Shown: positions 16,024 to 24,232 of the stretch, in pieces
Layout: every line of letters begins with the position of its first letter
Numbering within the stretch: the stretch's first letter is position 1
DNA from: an uncultured SAR116 cluster alpha proteobacterium
GTDB taxonomy: Bacteria > Pseudomonadota > Alphaproteobacteria > Puniceispirillales > Puniceispirillaceae
Assembly: GCA_902622515.1 (NCBI GenBank)
Contig: CACNQE010000016.1
Location: 1 to 35,945 of the forward strand
Direction: 5' to 3'
DNA: 35,945 nucleotides
Notes under the pieces: model-generated
The model's database searches: none
What the model was told of the DNA's origin: nothing
The model's input: only the letters and a program-made list of their open reading frames with translations
Program-made: the position numbers and the translations under genes

Positions 16024-16824
16024 CTAGTATTTATCCATATTGGGGAATAACCGCTCAATGAGCTCCTCATAGTTTGCATCAAGTGGTTGATTGTTTTCTG
16101 AAGAGGTATCAACCAAGCCCGAAAAATATTTTTCTACGTTCTCAAGATTAAAAATATATGGCTTATTGCTGAAAGTGCTGGCAACCCATTGCCATGAAAA
16201 ATTATTGCTTGCCTCATCACCATCTAGAAGATGTTGCAAGAACCAAAAAGCACCTGTTTGCCATTTAATTCTCCTAAAATGGACAATATAGCTAGCTAAA
16301 TACATTCGTGCATGGTTGTGAAGGTAACCAGTATTTAGCAGTTCCTCAATGAAAAAGTTAATACAGGCAACGTTTGTCTGCGCGTTTAATATATCCTCTG
16401 GAAGGTTTTCTGAATAATCAGAGAAAGAAAAACCAGTTTTATATTCCTCCACATCACTCCAAATCCAATCTGGATGTTGAGCAGCTATTCTTTGCCAAAA
16501 ATCTCGCCATCCTAATTCCTGAATAAATTTTTCGTTTTGTTTAAAATTAGGGTTTGATTTGAGTGCAAAATTTCTCACTTCGTTTAAACTGATTATACCG
16601 TGATGAATATATGGAGATAATCTTGTTATTTTTCCATTCCCAAAATTACGTGTTTTTCCGTAACTCACTGGGTCAATTTCGCTCAAGGTTTTATATGCCT
16701 GCTCTGAACCACCAATTATACATGACTCGCTGCCTTCAGCCCATTTAGACAGACTTTTTACATATTTAATGAGAGCATCTCTACTTTTGAAATTTTTAGA
16801 AAGCTGTTCCATAAATCTTTCCAT
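16024..16824 (-). CDS. Short photolyase-like protein: FAD-binding domain only
   Basis: 266 residues matching only the C-terminal FAD-binding domain of photolyases. Visible signatures are GNGKITRLSPYIHHGIIS, FIQELGWRDFWQRIAAQ, TGYLHNHARMYLASYIVHF and ASNNFSWQWVASTFSNKPYIFN. The Asn207-Asn208 pair and Trp211/Trp213 correspond to the flavin-contacting Asn and the proximal electron-transfer Trp of E. coli photolyase. The antenna-type alpha/beta domain is absent from this chain. Bacterial short photolyase-like proteins without that domain have been described as active in DNA repair, so activity is plausible. A second ATG at 16812, after GGAAAG, is an alternative start. Confidence 0.8.
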   Translation of the reverse strand: MERFMEQLSKNFKSRDALIKYVKSLSKWAEGSESCIIGGSEQAYKTLSEIDPVSYGKTRNFGNGKITRLSPYIHHGIISLNEVRNFALKSNPNFKQNEKFIQELGWRDFWQRIAAQHPDWIWSDVEEYKTGFSFSDYSENLPEDILNAQTNVACINFFIEELLNTGYLHNHARMYLASYIVHFRRIKWQTGAFWFLQHLLDGDEASNNFSWQWVASTFSNKPYIFNLENVEKYFSGLVDTSSENNQPLDANYEELIERLFPNMDKY

Positions 16825-16894
16825 TTTAATACATAGGTAGAATATTTTTATTTTTAAACTAGGGGAAAAATAAAAAAAACTTATGAAGAACCTG

Positions 16895-16918
16895 TAAAAT
16901 CATAGTGATCTGATTTTA
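16895..16918. promoter_or_regulatory. Perfect inverted repeat TAAAATCA-N8-TGATTTTA between divergent photolyase genes
   Basis: Eight-base arms match exactly around an eight-base spacer. The repeat lies in the 132-base gap between the two divergently transcribed photolyase loci, 39 bases before the rightward start. The position and symmetry suit an operator for a shared regulator, for example a light- or oxidative-stress-responsive one. No regulator gene is adjacent. Confidence 0.45.
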
Positions 16919-16956
16919 TTGAGCTATATAAATGAGATGGAGTTAGTTGTAACCGC

Positions 16957-18492
16957 ATGGGATATAGAAAAATGATAAATGTCGTTTGGTTTAAGCGAGA
17001 TTTGCGTATTCATGATAATGAGGCGCTAACAAGCGCAGCTAAGGATGGCCCTCTATTACCATTATATATTTACGAGCCGTCACTCTGGGAACAAGAGGAG
17101 ATGAGTTTTACCAAGCAGGCCTTTTTAAGAGTAAGCCTCGAAGAATTAAACTTAGCTTTAAAAGAACTTGGCCAAGGTCTGATAATTAAAAAGGGTAACG
17201 CAGTCGATATTCTTGATAATTTGAATAAACGGCATGGTATTCGAGGTTTATATTCTCACCAGGAAACTTGGAATGGTTGGACTTATAAGCGTGATTTAGA
17301 AGTGCGAAGATGGCTTAAATCCAAGGGCATAAGATGGCATGAAGCAAGGCAGAATGGCGTCATAAGAAGTCTTGGAGACAGAAATGGGTGGGCAAAAAAC
17401 TGGCAATCACAAATGACTCTTCCATTATTTAAAGCACCACAAACAATAGACAAGGTGGTCGAAAAAACTGATAAAATAGAATTGTTTAATACTAAATCAA
17501 AACACAATTTCGAAACACAAATGCTAGCTAAAGGTGGACGAAAAGAAGGTCTTAGTTTTTTGTATAGTTTTTTAAATTTAAGGGGAGAAAATTACACTAA
17601 ACAGATGTCCTCACCTCTCACAGCCTTTGATAGTTGCTCTCTATTATCCTCCCATCTCGCTTACGGAACGGTATCAATCCGTGAGACGTTTCAGGCAGCA
17701 CAAAGTCGAAAAAGAGAAATTCAAAGTTTTGAAAAGTTGGACCGTGGCAATTGGCCATCCGCTTTAAATTCATTCCTTGGCCGTCTAAGATGGCATTGTC
17801 ACTTTATTCAAAAATTGGAGGATGAGCCGCGCATTGAATTTGAAAATATGCATCCTGCTTATGATAATTTGAGAAGTGAAAAGTTCAATGAACAATATTT
17901 TCTTGCTTGGAAAACTGGAAATACTGGCTATCCCATGATTGATGCATGTATGCGCTCCTTGATACATACTGGATGGTTAAACTTCAGAATGCGCGCTATG
18001 TTAGTGAGTTTTTCTAGTTATCATCTTTGGTTACATTGGCGACTTCCTGCCACCTATTTAGCGTCATTGTTCGTAGATTTTGAGCCTGGTATTCATTTTA
18101 GCCAAATGCAGATGCAATCTGGTACAACAGGAATAAACAGTATTCGCATTTATAATCCCGTTAAACAAAGCAGAGATCATGATCCAGACGGTATCTTTAT
18201 AAAAAAGTGGGTACCTGAACTTTCTCATTTAGCGCCAAGTGAAATTCATGAGCCGTGGCTTGGAGGTAGAATAAAGAGCTATCCTGAGCCTATCATACAA
18301 GAAAAAGAAGCTCGAAAAAAAGCATCAGAATTGTTGTATGGGTTGCGAAAAAATAATACACAGCATCAAAAAATCTCGAAGGAAATTGTTAATAAACATG
18401 GAAGCAGAAAATCTGGACTTAGAAGCAGAACTGTAAATAAAATGAAAAATCACCATTCAATGAAACCCACTCAATTAACATTTCCAGTATAA
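16957..18492 (+). CDS. Cryptochrome/deoxyribodipyrimidine photolyase family protein
   Basis: 511 residues with both photolyase domains. The N-terminal alpha/beta domain begins VVWFKRDLRIHDNEAL and the FAD domain carries TGYPMIDACMRSLIHTGWLNFRMRAM and IRIYNPVKQSRDHDPDGIFIKKWVPEL. The segment that reads ANNGGWQWAASTG in E. coli PhrB reads GIHFSQMQMQSGTTG here, so Met384 and Met386 stand where the two Trp would be, and His seems to replace the flavin-facing Asn. That points to a divergent subgroup; repair enzyme or photoreceptor cannot be decided. The C-terminal tail is basic and low-complexity. ATG at 16972 (MINVVWFKRDL) is an equally good start. Confidence 0.88.
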   Translation: MGYRKMINVVWFKRDLRIHDNEALTSAAKDGPLLPLYIYEPSLWEQEEMSFTKQAFLRVSLEELNLALKELGQGLIIKKGNAVDILDNLNKRHGIRGLYSHQETWNGWTYKRDLEVRRWLKSKGIRWHEARQNGVIRSLGDRNGWAKNWQSQMTLPLFKAPQTIDKVVEKTDKIELFNTKSKHNFETQMLAKGGRKEGLSFLYSFLNLRGENYTKQMSSPLTAFDSCSLLSSHLAYGTVSIRETFQAAQSRKREIQSFEKLDRGNWPSALNSFLGRLRWHCHFIQKLEDEPRIEFENMHPAYDNLRSEKFNEQYFLAWKTGNTGYPMIDACMRSLIHTGWLNFRMRAMLVSFSSYHLWLHWRLPATYLASLFVDFEPGIHFSQMQMQSGTTGINSIRIYNPVKQSRDHDPDGIFIKKWVPELSHLAPSEIHEPWLGGRIKSYPEPIIQEKEARKKASELLYGLRKNNTQHQKISKEIVNKHGSRKSGLRSRTVNKMKNHHSMKPTQLTFPV

Positions 18493-18589
18493 TAAGGGGT
18501 AATTCTTCCGGAGGGGAAAAGTCTTGCATTAAATTACAAAAGCCAACTAGACATTTCCTTTAATAAGAACGTTGTGATAAGTTAGTAAA

Positions 18590-19459
18590 ATGGAAACTAA
18601 AAATCCCAAAAGATTTAACTGGTCAGGTGAATTTACCTCCTCTATGCAGAAAGCATATGCGGACGATGGTTTTCTTGTTATTGATGAATTTGTTACTACC
18701 TCTGTTTGCGAAAAGCTTCTTAAACAATCAGATAAATTAATTGATGATTTTAATGTCGAAGCTCATAGAGTTGCTTTTTCAGCTACAGAACAAACTCATG
18801 CTGCATCTGAATATTTTAATAAGTCGGCTACAGATATTTCGTTTTTTCTTGAGGAAGAAGCGGTTGATGGTTCAGGGAATTTATTGAAGAAAAAACATCA
18901 TGCGGTAAATAAAATCGGTCATGCATTACATGAGCTAGACCCGGTATTTTCGAATTTTTCATATAGTAGTGATATTAAAAAGCTTGCACGTGGAGTTGGT
19001 CTTCGAAAACCATCTATGATACAATCGATGGTTATTTGTAAACAACCCTTTATAGGTGGCGAGGTTAACATACATCAAGACTCTACTTTTTTATATACAG
19101 AACCTGAAACATGCGTGGGGTTTTGGATTGCCCTTGAGGATGCGACAGTTGAAAATGGATGTATGTGGGCAGCTGCCGGAGGTCATTCATCATCTCTGAG
19201 ACATCGGTTTAGAAAAAATGGCGAAGAAATGGAAATGATTACGTTAGATGAGAGCCCGATGCCGATGTGTGATACGCCTTTGCCAGCACCTAGCGGCACA
19301 CTTGTGATTTTGCATGGACGTTTACCTCATTATTCAGCTCCAAATAGATCATCAGACTCTCGTTATGCATATGCGATGCATTTAATAGATGAGACCGCAG
19401 ATTACTTTTCCGATAACTGGCTTCAGCGTCCAAAGACATTTGAAACTAAGCAACTTTAA
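18590..19459 (+). CDS. Phytanoyl-CoA dioxygenase (PhyH) family protein, PHYHD1-like
   Basis: 289 residues, the size of PHYHD1-type proteins. The Fe(II) facial triad is visible: His162 and Asp164 in NIHQDSTFLYTEP and His247 in RLPHYSAPN, with Arg258 suited to bind 2-oxoglutarate. The segment GFWIALEDATVENGCMW is typical. These enzymes couple 2-oxoglutarate decarboxylation to hydroxylation; bacterial substrates are mostly unknown, so none is assigned. The gene is alone on this strand after the photolyase, and its stop codon overlaps the stop of psuG on the opposite strand. Confidence 0.87.
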   Translation: METKNPKRFNWSGEFTSSMQKAYADDGFLVIDEFVTTSVCEKLLKQSDKLIDDFNVEAHRVAFSATEQTHAASEYFNKSATDISFFLEEEAVDGSGNLLKKKHHAVNKIGHALHELDPVFSNFSYSSDIKKLARGVGLRKPSMIQSMVICKQPFIGGEVNIHQDSTFLYTEPETCVGFWIALEDATVENGCMWAAAGGHSSSLRHRFRKNGEEMEMITLDESPMPMCDTPLPAPSGTLVILHGRLPHYSAPNRSSDSRYAYAMHLIDETADYFSDNWLQRPKTFETKQL

Positions 19460-20370
19460 TCTTTTTTATTTAAGTCAATTGCGATTTGTGAAGCTAGTTT
19501 TGCATTATTTTTTACAAGTGAGATATTTGAACTTACACTTTTGCCATCAGAAGCAATTCGTATGTAGTCGAGAACAAAGGGCGTGATTTCTTTGCCAATT
19601 ATATTTAGCGATTTTGTCTCCTCTAAGGCCTCTATGATCCATTCTCTGACTTGCTTTTCTGGAATTTCGTTAGAACTTGGAATAGGGTTAGTAACCAAAA
19701 CTCCGCCAGAAAGAGGGAATTTCCATTTTAAACTTAAAAATTCTGCAATCTCAGAAGCAGTTTGATATGATTTTAATCCAAAGATACCAGAGTTTCGTGA
19801 CCAAAATGCAGGTAATTCCTGAGTTTTATATCCGATGACTGGTACACTATGAGTTTCTAGGTATTCCATGGTAAGATTAAGGTCTAAAATTGCCTTTGGA
19901 CCAGCACAGACGACGCAAATATTTGATTTTGCTAATTCCTGAAGGTCAGCAGAAATATCAAAAGAAGTTTCAGCACCTTTGTGGACACCTCCAATGCCGC
20001 CAGTTGCAAAAATTTGTATATTCGCTTTGGCAGCTATAATCATTGTTGCTGCAACGGTTGTTGCTCCATTGCCGCGGGTCTGCAATACTGATGGGATGTC
20101 TCTCCTACTTACCTTTTCAACTAATGATTTTGGATCGGACAAAATGTTTAGGTCTTCTGGCTCTAGACCTACTTTTATCTTTCCTGCTATTATAGCTATT
20201 GTTGCAGGTATTGAACCCTGCCTTCGAACTTCTTCCTCGAGAGCTATTGCTGTGTTGTAATTTTCTGGAAAAGGTAGACCATGTGAGATAATTGCGGATT
20301 CTAACGCAACTATTGGTTTTTTCTCAAAAATAGCCTGTTTGATTTCAGAGTTTGTCGTTATTTCTATCAT
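19456..20370 (-). CDS. psuG: Pseudouridine-5'-phosphate glycosidase
   Basis: 304 residues, full length. Family segments include PIVALESAIISHGLPFPEN, ATIAIIAGKIKVGL, FATGGIGGVHKGAE and VVCAGPKAILDL. The enzyme cleaves the C-glycosidic bond of pseudouridine 5'-phosphate to give uracil and ribose 5-phosphate. It follows the pseudouridine kinase gene with a 4-base ATGA overlap, so the two steps of pseudouridine salvage are encoded as a coupled pair. No dedicated nucleoside transporter is adjacent. Confidence 0.95.
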   Translation of the reverse strand: MIEITTNSEIKQAIFEKKPIVALESAIISHGLPFPENYNTAIALEEEVRRQGSIPATIAIIAGKIKVGLEPEDLNILSDPKSLVEKVSRRDIPSVLQTRGNGATTVAATMIIAAKANIQIFATGGIGGVHKGAETSFDISADLQELAKSNICVVCAGPKAILDLNLTMEYLETHSVPVIGYKTQELPAFWSRNSGIFGLKSYQTASEIAEFLSLKWKFPLSGGVLVTNPIPSSNEIPEKQVREWIIEALEETKSLNIIGKEITPFVLDYIRIASDGKSVSSNISLVKNNAKLASQIAIDLNKKD

Positions 20371-21281
20371 CTTAATGTCTTACCTAGCTCTGAAACTGCA
20401 GGGTTAACGGGGCTACTAATTTCAAGGGTTTTTTCTGCGAGAGAAATACCAAATTCTGCAGCTTCAAAAGAGGTCTTACCTTTGCAAATAGCATATAAGA
20501 AACCAGAAAACAAAGCGTCACCTGCCCCAGAGCTGTTGCTACTTTCAAATTTTTTGGCTTTAAAAAGTTTAAATTTTTTTCTTGTCGAGATAATAAACCC
20601 ATCAAGTGAATCAGATACTATCGCAGTACCAATGCCAGAATACATTAGCTTTTCAGAAATTTGTTGCAATGATAAATGCTCCTTAGCTGAGATAAGTATA
20701 TTTGCTTCAGCTCTATTACATTTAATCAAATTTATCTTTGATAGATATGGAATAAAGCGTTGAGCTTTCATAGAGGAGACAGTGTCTACTGCGATGATAG
20801 AATTATCCCCAAAACTATAAAAGATTTTGGTAAGTAAATCACCGGAAAGATTTCCATCAAGGATTATCAATTGTGCATTATGAATTGCTTTTATTTTATT
20901 TTTTTCATTTAAAAAGCTAGTTGGGAGGCTTTCAACCAAACCCATATCATTAACAGCTGATACAAGCTCACCTTGTTTATCATGAATAGCTAAATAGAAA
21001 TCGCTTTTTTTATTTGTATTTGAATATGAAAAATTCACTGAAACACCTGCGTTTTCTAATGAGCACTTCAACATTTTTGCAAATTCATCTCCACCAAAAT
21101 GTCCGATAAAATCTACTTCAGCACCTAGATGCCCCAAATTTTCAGCAATGTTTCTGCCAACACCACCAGGATGAATACTAACAGCACCTAGATTGGAATC
21201 TGCGAAGATTTCTTTTTCCTGTGTTATTTGACCATAAAGGTCTGCGTTAGCACCACCAATAACGATAAATTTAGCACTCAT
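20367..21281 (-). CDS. psuK: Pseudouridine kinase, PfkB family
   Basis: 304 residues with both PfkB signatures: an N-terminal GGVGRNIAENLGHLGAEVDFIG and a C-terminal NSSGAGDALFSGFL, where Asp is the catalytic base and the Gly-Ala-Gly forms the anion hole. PfkB kinases have varied substrates; the overlap with psuG makes pseudouridine the likely one. The early GANADLYGQ segment also fits PsuK. It is divergent from the cyclase gene across a 211-base gap. Confidence 0.92.
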   Translation of the reverse strand: MSAKFIVIGGANADLYGQITQEKEIFADSNLGAVSIHPGGVGRNIAENLGHLGAEVDFIGHFGGDEFAKMLKCSLENAGVSVNFSYSNTNKKSDFYLAIHDKQGELVSAVNDMGLVESLPTSFLNEKNKIKAIHNAQLIILDGNLSGDLLTKIFYSFGDNSIIAVDTVSSMKAQRFIPYLSKINLIKCNRAEANILISAKEHLSLQQISEKLMYSGIGTAIVSDSLDGFIISTRKKFKLFKAKKFESSNSSGAGDALFSGFLYAICKGKTSFEAAEFGISLAEKTLEISSPVNPAVSELGKTLR

Positions 21282-21492
21282 TGTAGATTTAAAGTCCTTT
21301 AATTTATTTCTTTAACCACATACTCTAATATTAACTTTAACACTACATTAAATCTTTTTCTTATATGTAATAAAGACAGGTGAATTTTAATTCAGGTGAT
21401 TGATTTTTAGTCAAACTTATTTTTAATAATTTTTTATGCTTTTTTCATTACAGATGCATTAAGCTAAACGTATCAAATAAAGAAGGCGTATC

Positions 21493-23283
21493 ATGAATGA
21501 AGATAAAGTATTTAGAAAAATTGCAGTAATTTTTGTTACTGATGTCGTTAATTTTTCGACGTTGATGGAACAGGATGAAGAACAGACTCTTAGGAATTTA
21601 AAAGCTTGCAGACAAATTTTAGATAATCTCTTTAAAGAGCACAGTGGGAGAATTTTTAATACAGCTGGAGATTCTGTCCTCGCGGAATTCCATAGCGCAG
21701 TCTCAGCAGTCATTTGTGCTAGCGAGTTCCAAAAACTTATCTCCGAGCGCAATGGTTCTGTTCCGTTATCTGAACAATTAACCTTCAGAATTGGTATCAA
21801 TATGGGTGATGTGGTTGTCGAGGGAACAAATTTATATGGAGAGGGTGTAAACGTTGCAGCTCGCCTTGAGGCATTATGCAAACCCGGGAGTGTTTGCCTT
21901 TCAAATAATGTTCACGATTTTGTAAAGCAAAAAGTAGACTTAAGCTTTCTAGATCTGGGCGCTCAGCAGGTTAAAAATACTATTGTCAGGGCGTTTGAAG
22001 TTGCTGGTAAAGAGAATGTAGCAACATTAAACCAAGCTGATGTTCCAAAAGAAGAGACTTTAACTGAGGCAGAAGCAAGTAAACCCCCTACCATTGCAGT
22101 ACTTCCTTTTCTAAATCTTAGTAACGACCCAGAACAAGACTATTTTGCAGACGGCCTTTCGGAAGATATTATCTCTAACCTTTCTTCTTGGAGAACCTTT
22201 CCAGTTATTTCTCGAAACTCAAGTTTTAGCTATCGAAATACAGATAAGAAATCATCTGAGATTGCGAAAGATTTAAACGCAAGATATATGGTTGAGGGTA
22301 GTGTCAGGAAAGGTGGAAACAAAATAAGGGTTACTGTGGGCCTCCTTGATGCTGTTGATGATATGCAGATTTGGTCTCAAAGATGGGACAGGTCACTTGA
22401 TGATATTTTTGAAGTTCAAGATGAAATTTCGCAATCAGTGGCTAATATAATATCACCAACTTTAAAATCACAGGAACAGAAGAGGTTGTTGAGTAAAAAA
22501 ACCTCTAATTTTAGTGCATGGGATTTATACCTAAAAGGTCTTGGGTACTATAATGATAGACAAGCTTATCAGGCGTTTTCTGACAAGCGAGAAGGTGGAA
22601 ATATTATTTTGGATTATTGTAATAAAGCTATAGAGCTAGACCCCAGTTTTTGTGATCCATACGTTTTAAAATGTCGTGTACTTTTTGAGCGGATTTTTAG
22701 TCATGAATATCAGGACGAGAGGGGTCAAAATGAGAAAGATTTCCATCGATACTCACAGAAAGCTTATGAACTTGATAGCGACAATCCTGAAGCTTTAGTT
22801 ATGTACAGCCGTTCATTTAACATAAAAAAAGATTTAGCTATGCGGAACGAATTTGCAAAAAAAGCTTTGGATGCAAATCCAAGTCATCCACAAACAAATT
22901 ATGATTATGGTTTGGCTTTATGTAATGAGAAAAAATTTGATGAGGCTCTTATCTATATTAATAAAGCTATAGATATGGACCCCGCAAATAAAGATAGGTT
23001 TGAAGGTTTTCTTCCATTATTATTTATGGCGATGCGCGACACTGAGAATTCATTAAAATGGTTATTAAAAATGAGTGAGAGAGACAGTCATAGTAGGTAT
23101 CTAGGCTGGCTTTCTTGTGTCTATGCTCACATTGATGATTTGGATAAGGCATCAGACTATTTAAAGAGATTTTTGGATGAACGTCCTGAAATAAAAACTT
23201 TATCGGATTATCGTAAAGTAGCTCCTGCAATAGCCGAAGAATTTATAATTGATGGGTTGAGGAAATCAGGCTTGCCAGAATAG
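21493..23283 (+). CDS. Class III adenylate/guanylate cyclase with TolB-like and TPR domains
   Basis: 596 residues without a membrane segment. Residues about 8-170 are a class III cyclase domain: metal-binding Asp17 (VTDVVNFS) and Asp60 (NTAGDSVLAEF), and the transition-state Asn120 and Arg124 in GEGVNVAARLE. Residues about 198-325 form a TolB-N-like region starting PPTIAVLPFLNLS. The remainder is TPR-like (for example NYDYGLALCNEKKFDEALIYINKAIDMDP). This architecture is frequent in alphaproteobacteria. The ATP-specifying Lys of typical adenylate cyclases is not present before the second metal Asp (IFNTAGD), so the nucleotide is uncertain. AGAAGG precedes the ATG. Confidence 0.9.
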   Translation: MNEDKVFRKIAVIFVTDVVNFSTLMEQDEEQTLRNLKACRQILDNLFKEHSGRIFNTAGDSVLAEFHSAVSAVICASEFQKLISERNGSVPLSEQLTFRIGINMGDVVVEGTNLYGEGVNVAARLEALCKPGSVCLSNNVHDFVKQKVDLSFLDLGAQQVKNTIVRAFEVAGKENVATLNQADVPKEETLTEAEASKPPTIAVLPFLNLSNDPEQDYFADGLSEDIISNLSSWRTFPVISRNSSFSYRNTDKKSSEIAKDLNARYMVEGSVRKGGNKIRVTVGLLDAVDDMQIWSQRWDRSLDDIFEVQDEISQSVANIISPTLKSQEQKRLLSKKTSNFSAWDLYLKGLGYYNDRQAYQAFSDKREGGNIILDYCNKAIELDPSFCDPYVLKCRVLFERIFSHEYQDERGQNEKDFHRYSQKAYELDSDNPEALVMYSRSFNIKKDLAMRNEFAKKALDANPSHPQTNYDYGLALCNEKKFDEALIYINKAIDMDPANKDRFEGFLPLLFMAMRDTENSLKWLLKMSERDSHSRYLGWLSCVYAHIDDLDKASDYLKRFLDERPEIKTLSDYRKVAPAIAEEFIIDGLRKSGLPE

Positions 23284-23370
23284 CATTCTTTTCCAAATTC
23301 GCTTTTAACTAATCAATTTATTTTCAGATTTTTTATAATTCTTTAGGAAATCAAAAAAGTTAAATTTGAT

Positions 23371-24051
23371 TTATTGGTTAAAGTTGAGACTTACTTCCCC
23401 GATTCCTGGAATGCTAACTGAAAACTCACTGCCATTTGATGGGTGCGGTGGAATGACCGAACCAAGAAGCACGATATCTCCTTTAAGGATTCCTCTTCCT
23501 AGAGCACACGCGACCCTATTACATTCATTTAATCCATCTATAATTTTTCCAATTTTAGCTTCTATATCCGTTGCAGGGTCCCAAGTCTCATCCCCTTGAC
23601 GAATATGAATCTCAAGACCTTTTGCTCCATTGGACCAACCTTTATTTGTGGATGGAAACATTACCCACCCTCTTTGAAAGATATTATCAGATAATATTGT
23701 TTCTGGGTCGCTTGGGGGAGTATGAAAATCAACTAGTTCTATAGCAGGAACCAAACTTTCAATGCTATCAATTATTTGATTCTCAGTAGCATTTTTTGGG
23801 ATATCTGAACCAATATATGCTGCAATTTCTGCTTCTAGACTTGGTTTTGACATTTCACGAACATCTGTTGTAGTGCCTGAGATAAGCTCGCCAACATCAA
23901 AAAGACCTCCGATAAGTGGTTTGCTGGTATTTAATGATTTCAGTGCTGCAGGGGAGCCAAAACCAAGCTTCCACCCAATTTGTTTCTGACCTTCTTGTTT
24001 ACGGGCATTTAACGCTTTTTCAATAATTTCTAATTGTGATTGATTAGTCAT
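23371..24051 (-). CDS. 2-keto-4-pentenoate hydratase / fumarylacetoacetase-family protein
   Basis: 226 residues related to MhpD-type hydratases and 4-oxalocrotonate decarboxylases. Key segments are QKQIGWKLGFGSPAALK, the metal-binding SLEAEIAAYIG, VPAIELVDFH and GDIVLLGSVIPPHP. Members hydrate or decarboxylate 2-keto acids in aromatic or sugar-acid breakdown. No other genes of such a pathway are adjacent; a class III aminotransferase lies 181 bases upstream on the same strand. The exact substrate is unknown. Confidence 0.85.
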   Translation of the reverse strand: MTNQSQLEIIEKALNARKQEGQKQIGWKLGFGSPAALKSLNTSKPLIGGLFDVGELISGTTTDVREMSKPSLEAEIAAYIGSDIPKNATENQIIDSIESLVPAIELVDFHTPPSDPETILSDNIFQRGWVMFPSTNKGWSNGAKGLEIHIRQGDETWDPATDIEAKIGKIIDGLNECNRVACALGRGILKGDIVLLGSVIPPHPSNGSEFSVSIPGIGEVSLNFNQ

Positions 24052-24232
24052 ATTCAGTAATTCCTTATTTTACATTTAAATTTAAGGGTACTTTTTCTAT
24101 CTCAGATAAACTTTTCTATTTAACCTAACAGTCTAAAGCAACATAAATTAGTTAAAGCCTACAGATTAATAATTTAAGGCAAAAAAATGGATGTGCTATT
24201 AAAATCTTATTTTAAGGGTGTTAGCAATAATA

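Noticed and set aside
21378-21404. Small inverted and direct repeats (CAGGTGAATT, TGAATTTTAATTCA) before the cyclase gene
   Set aside because: Short, AT-rich and unsupported by position relative to a recognisable promoter.
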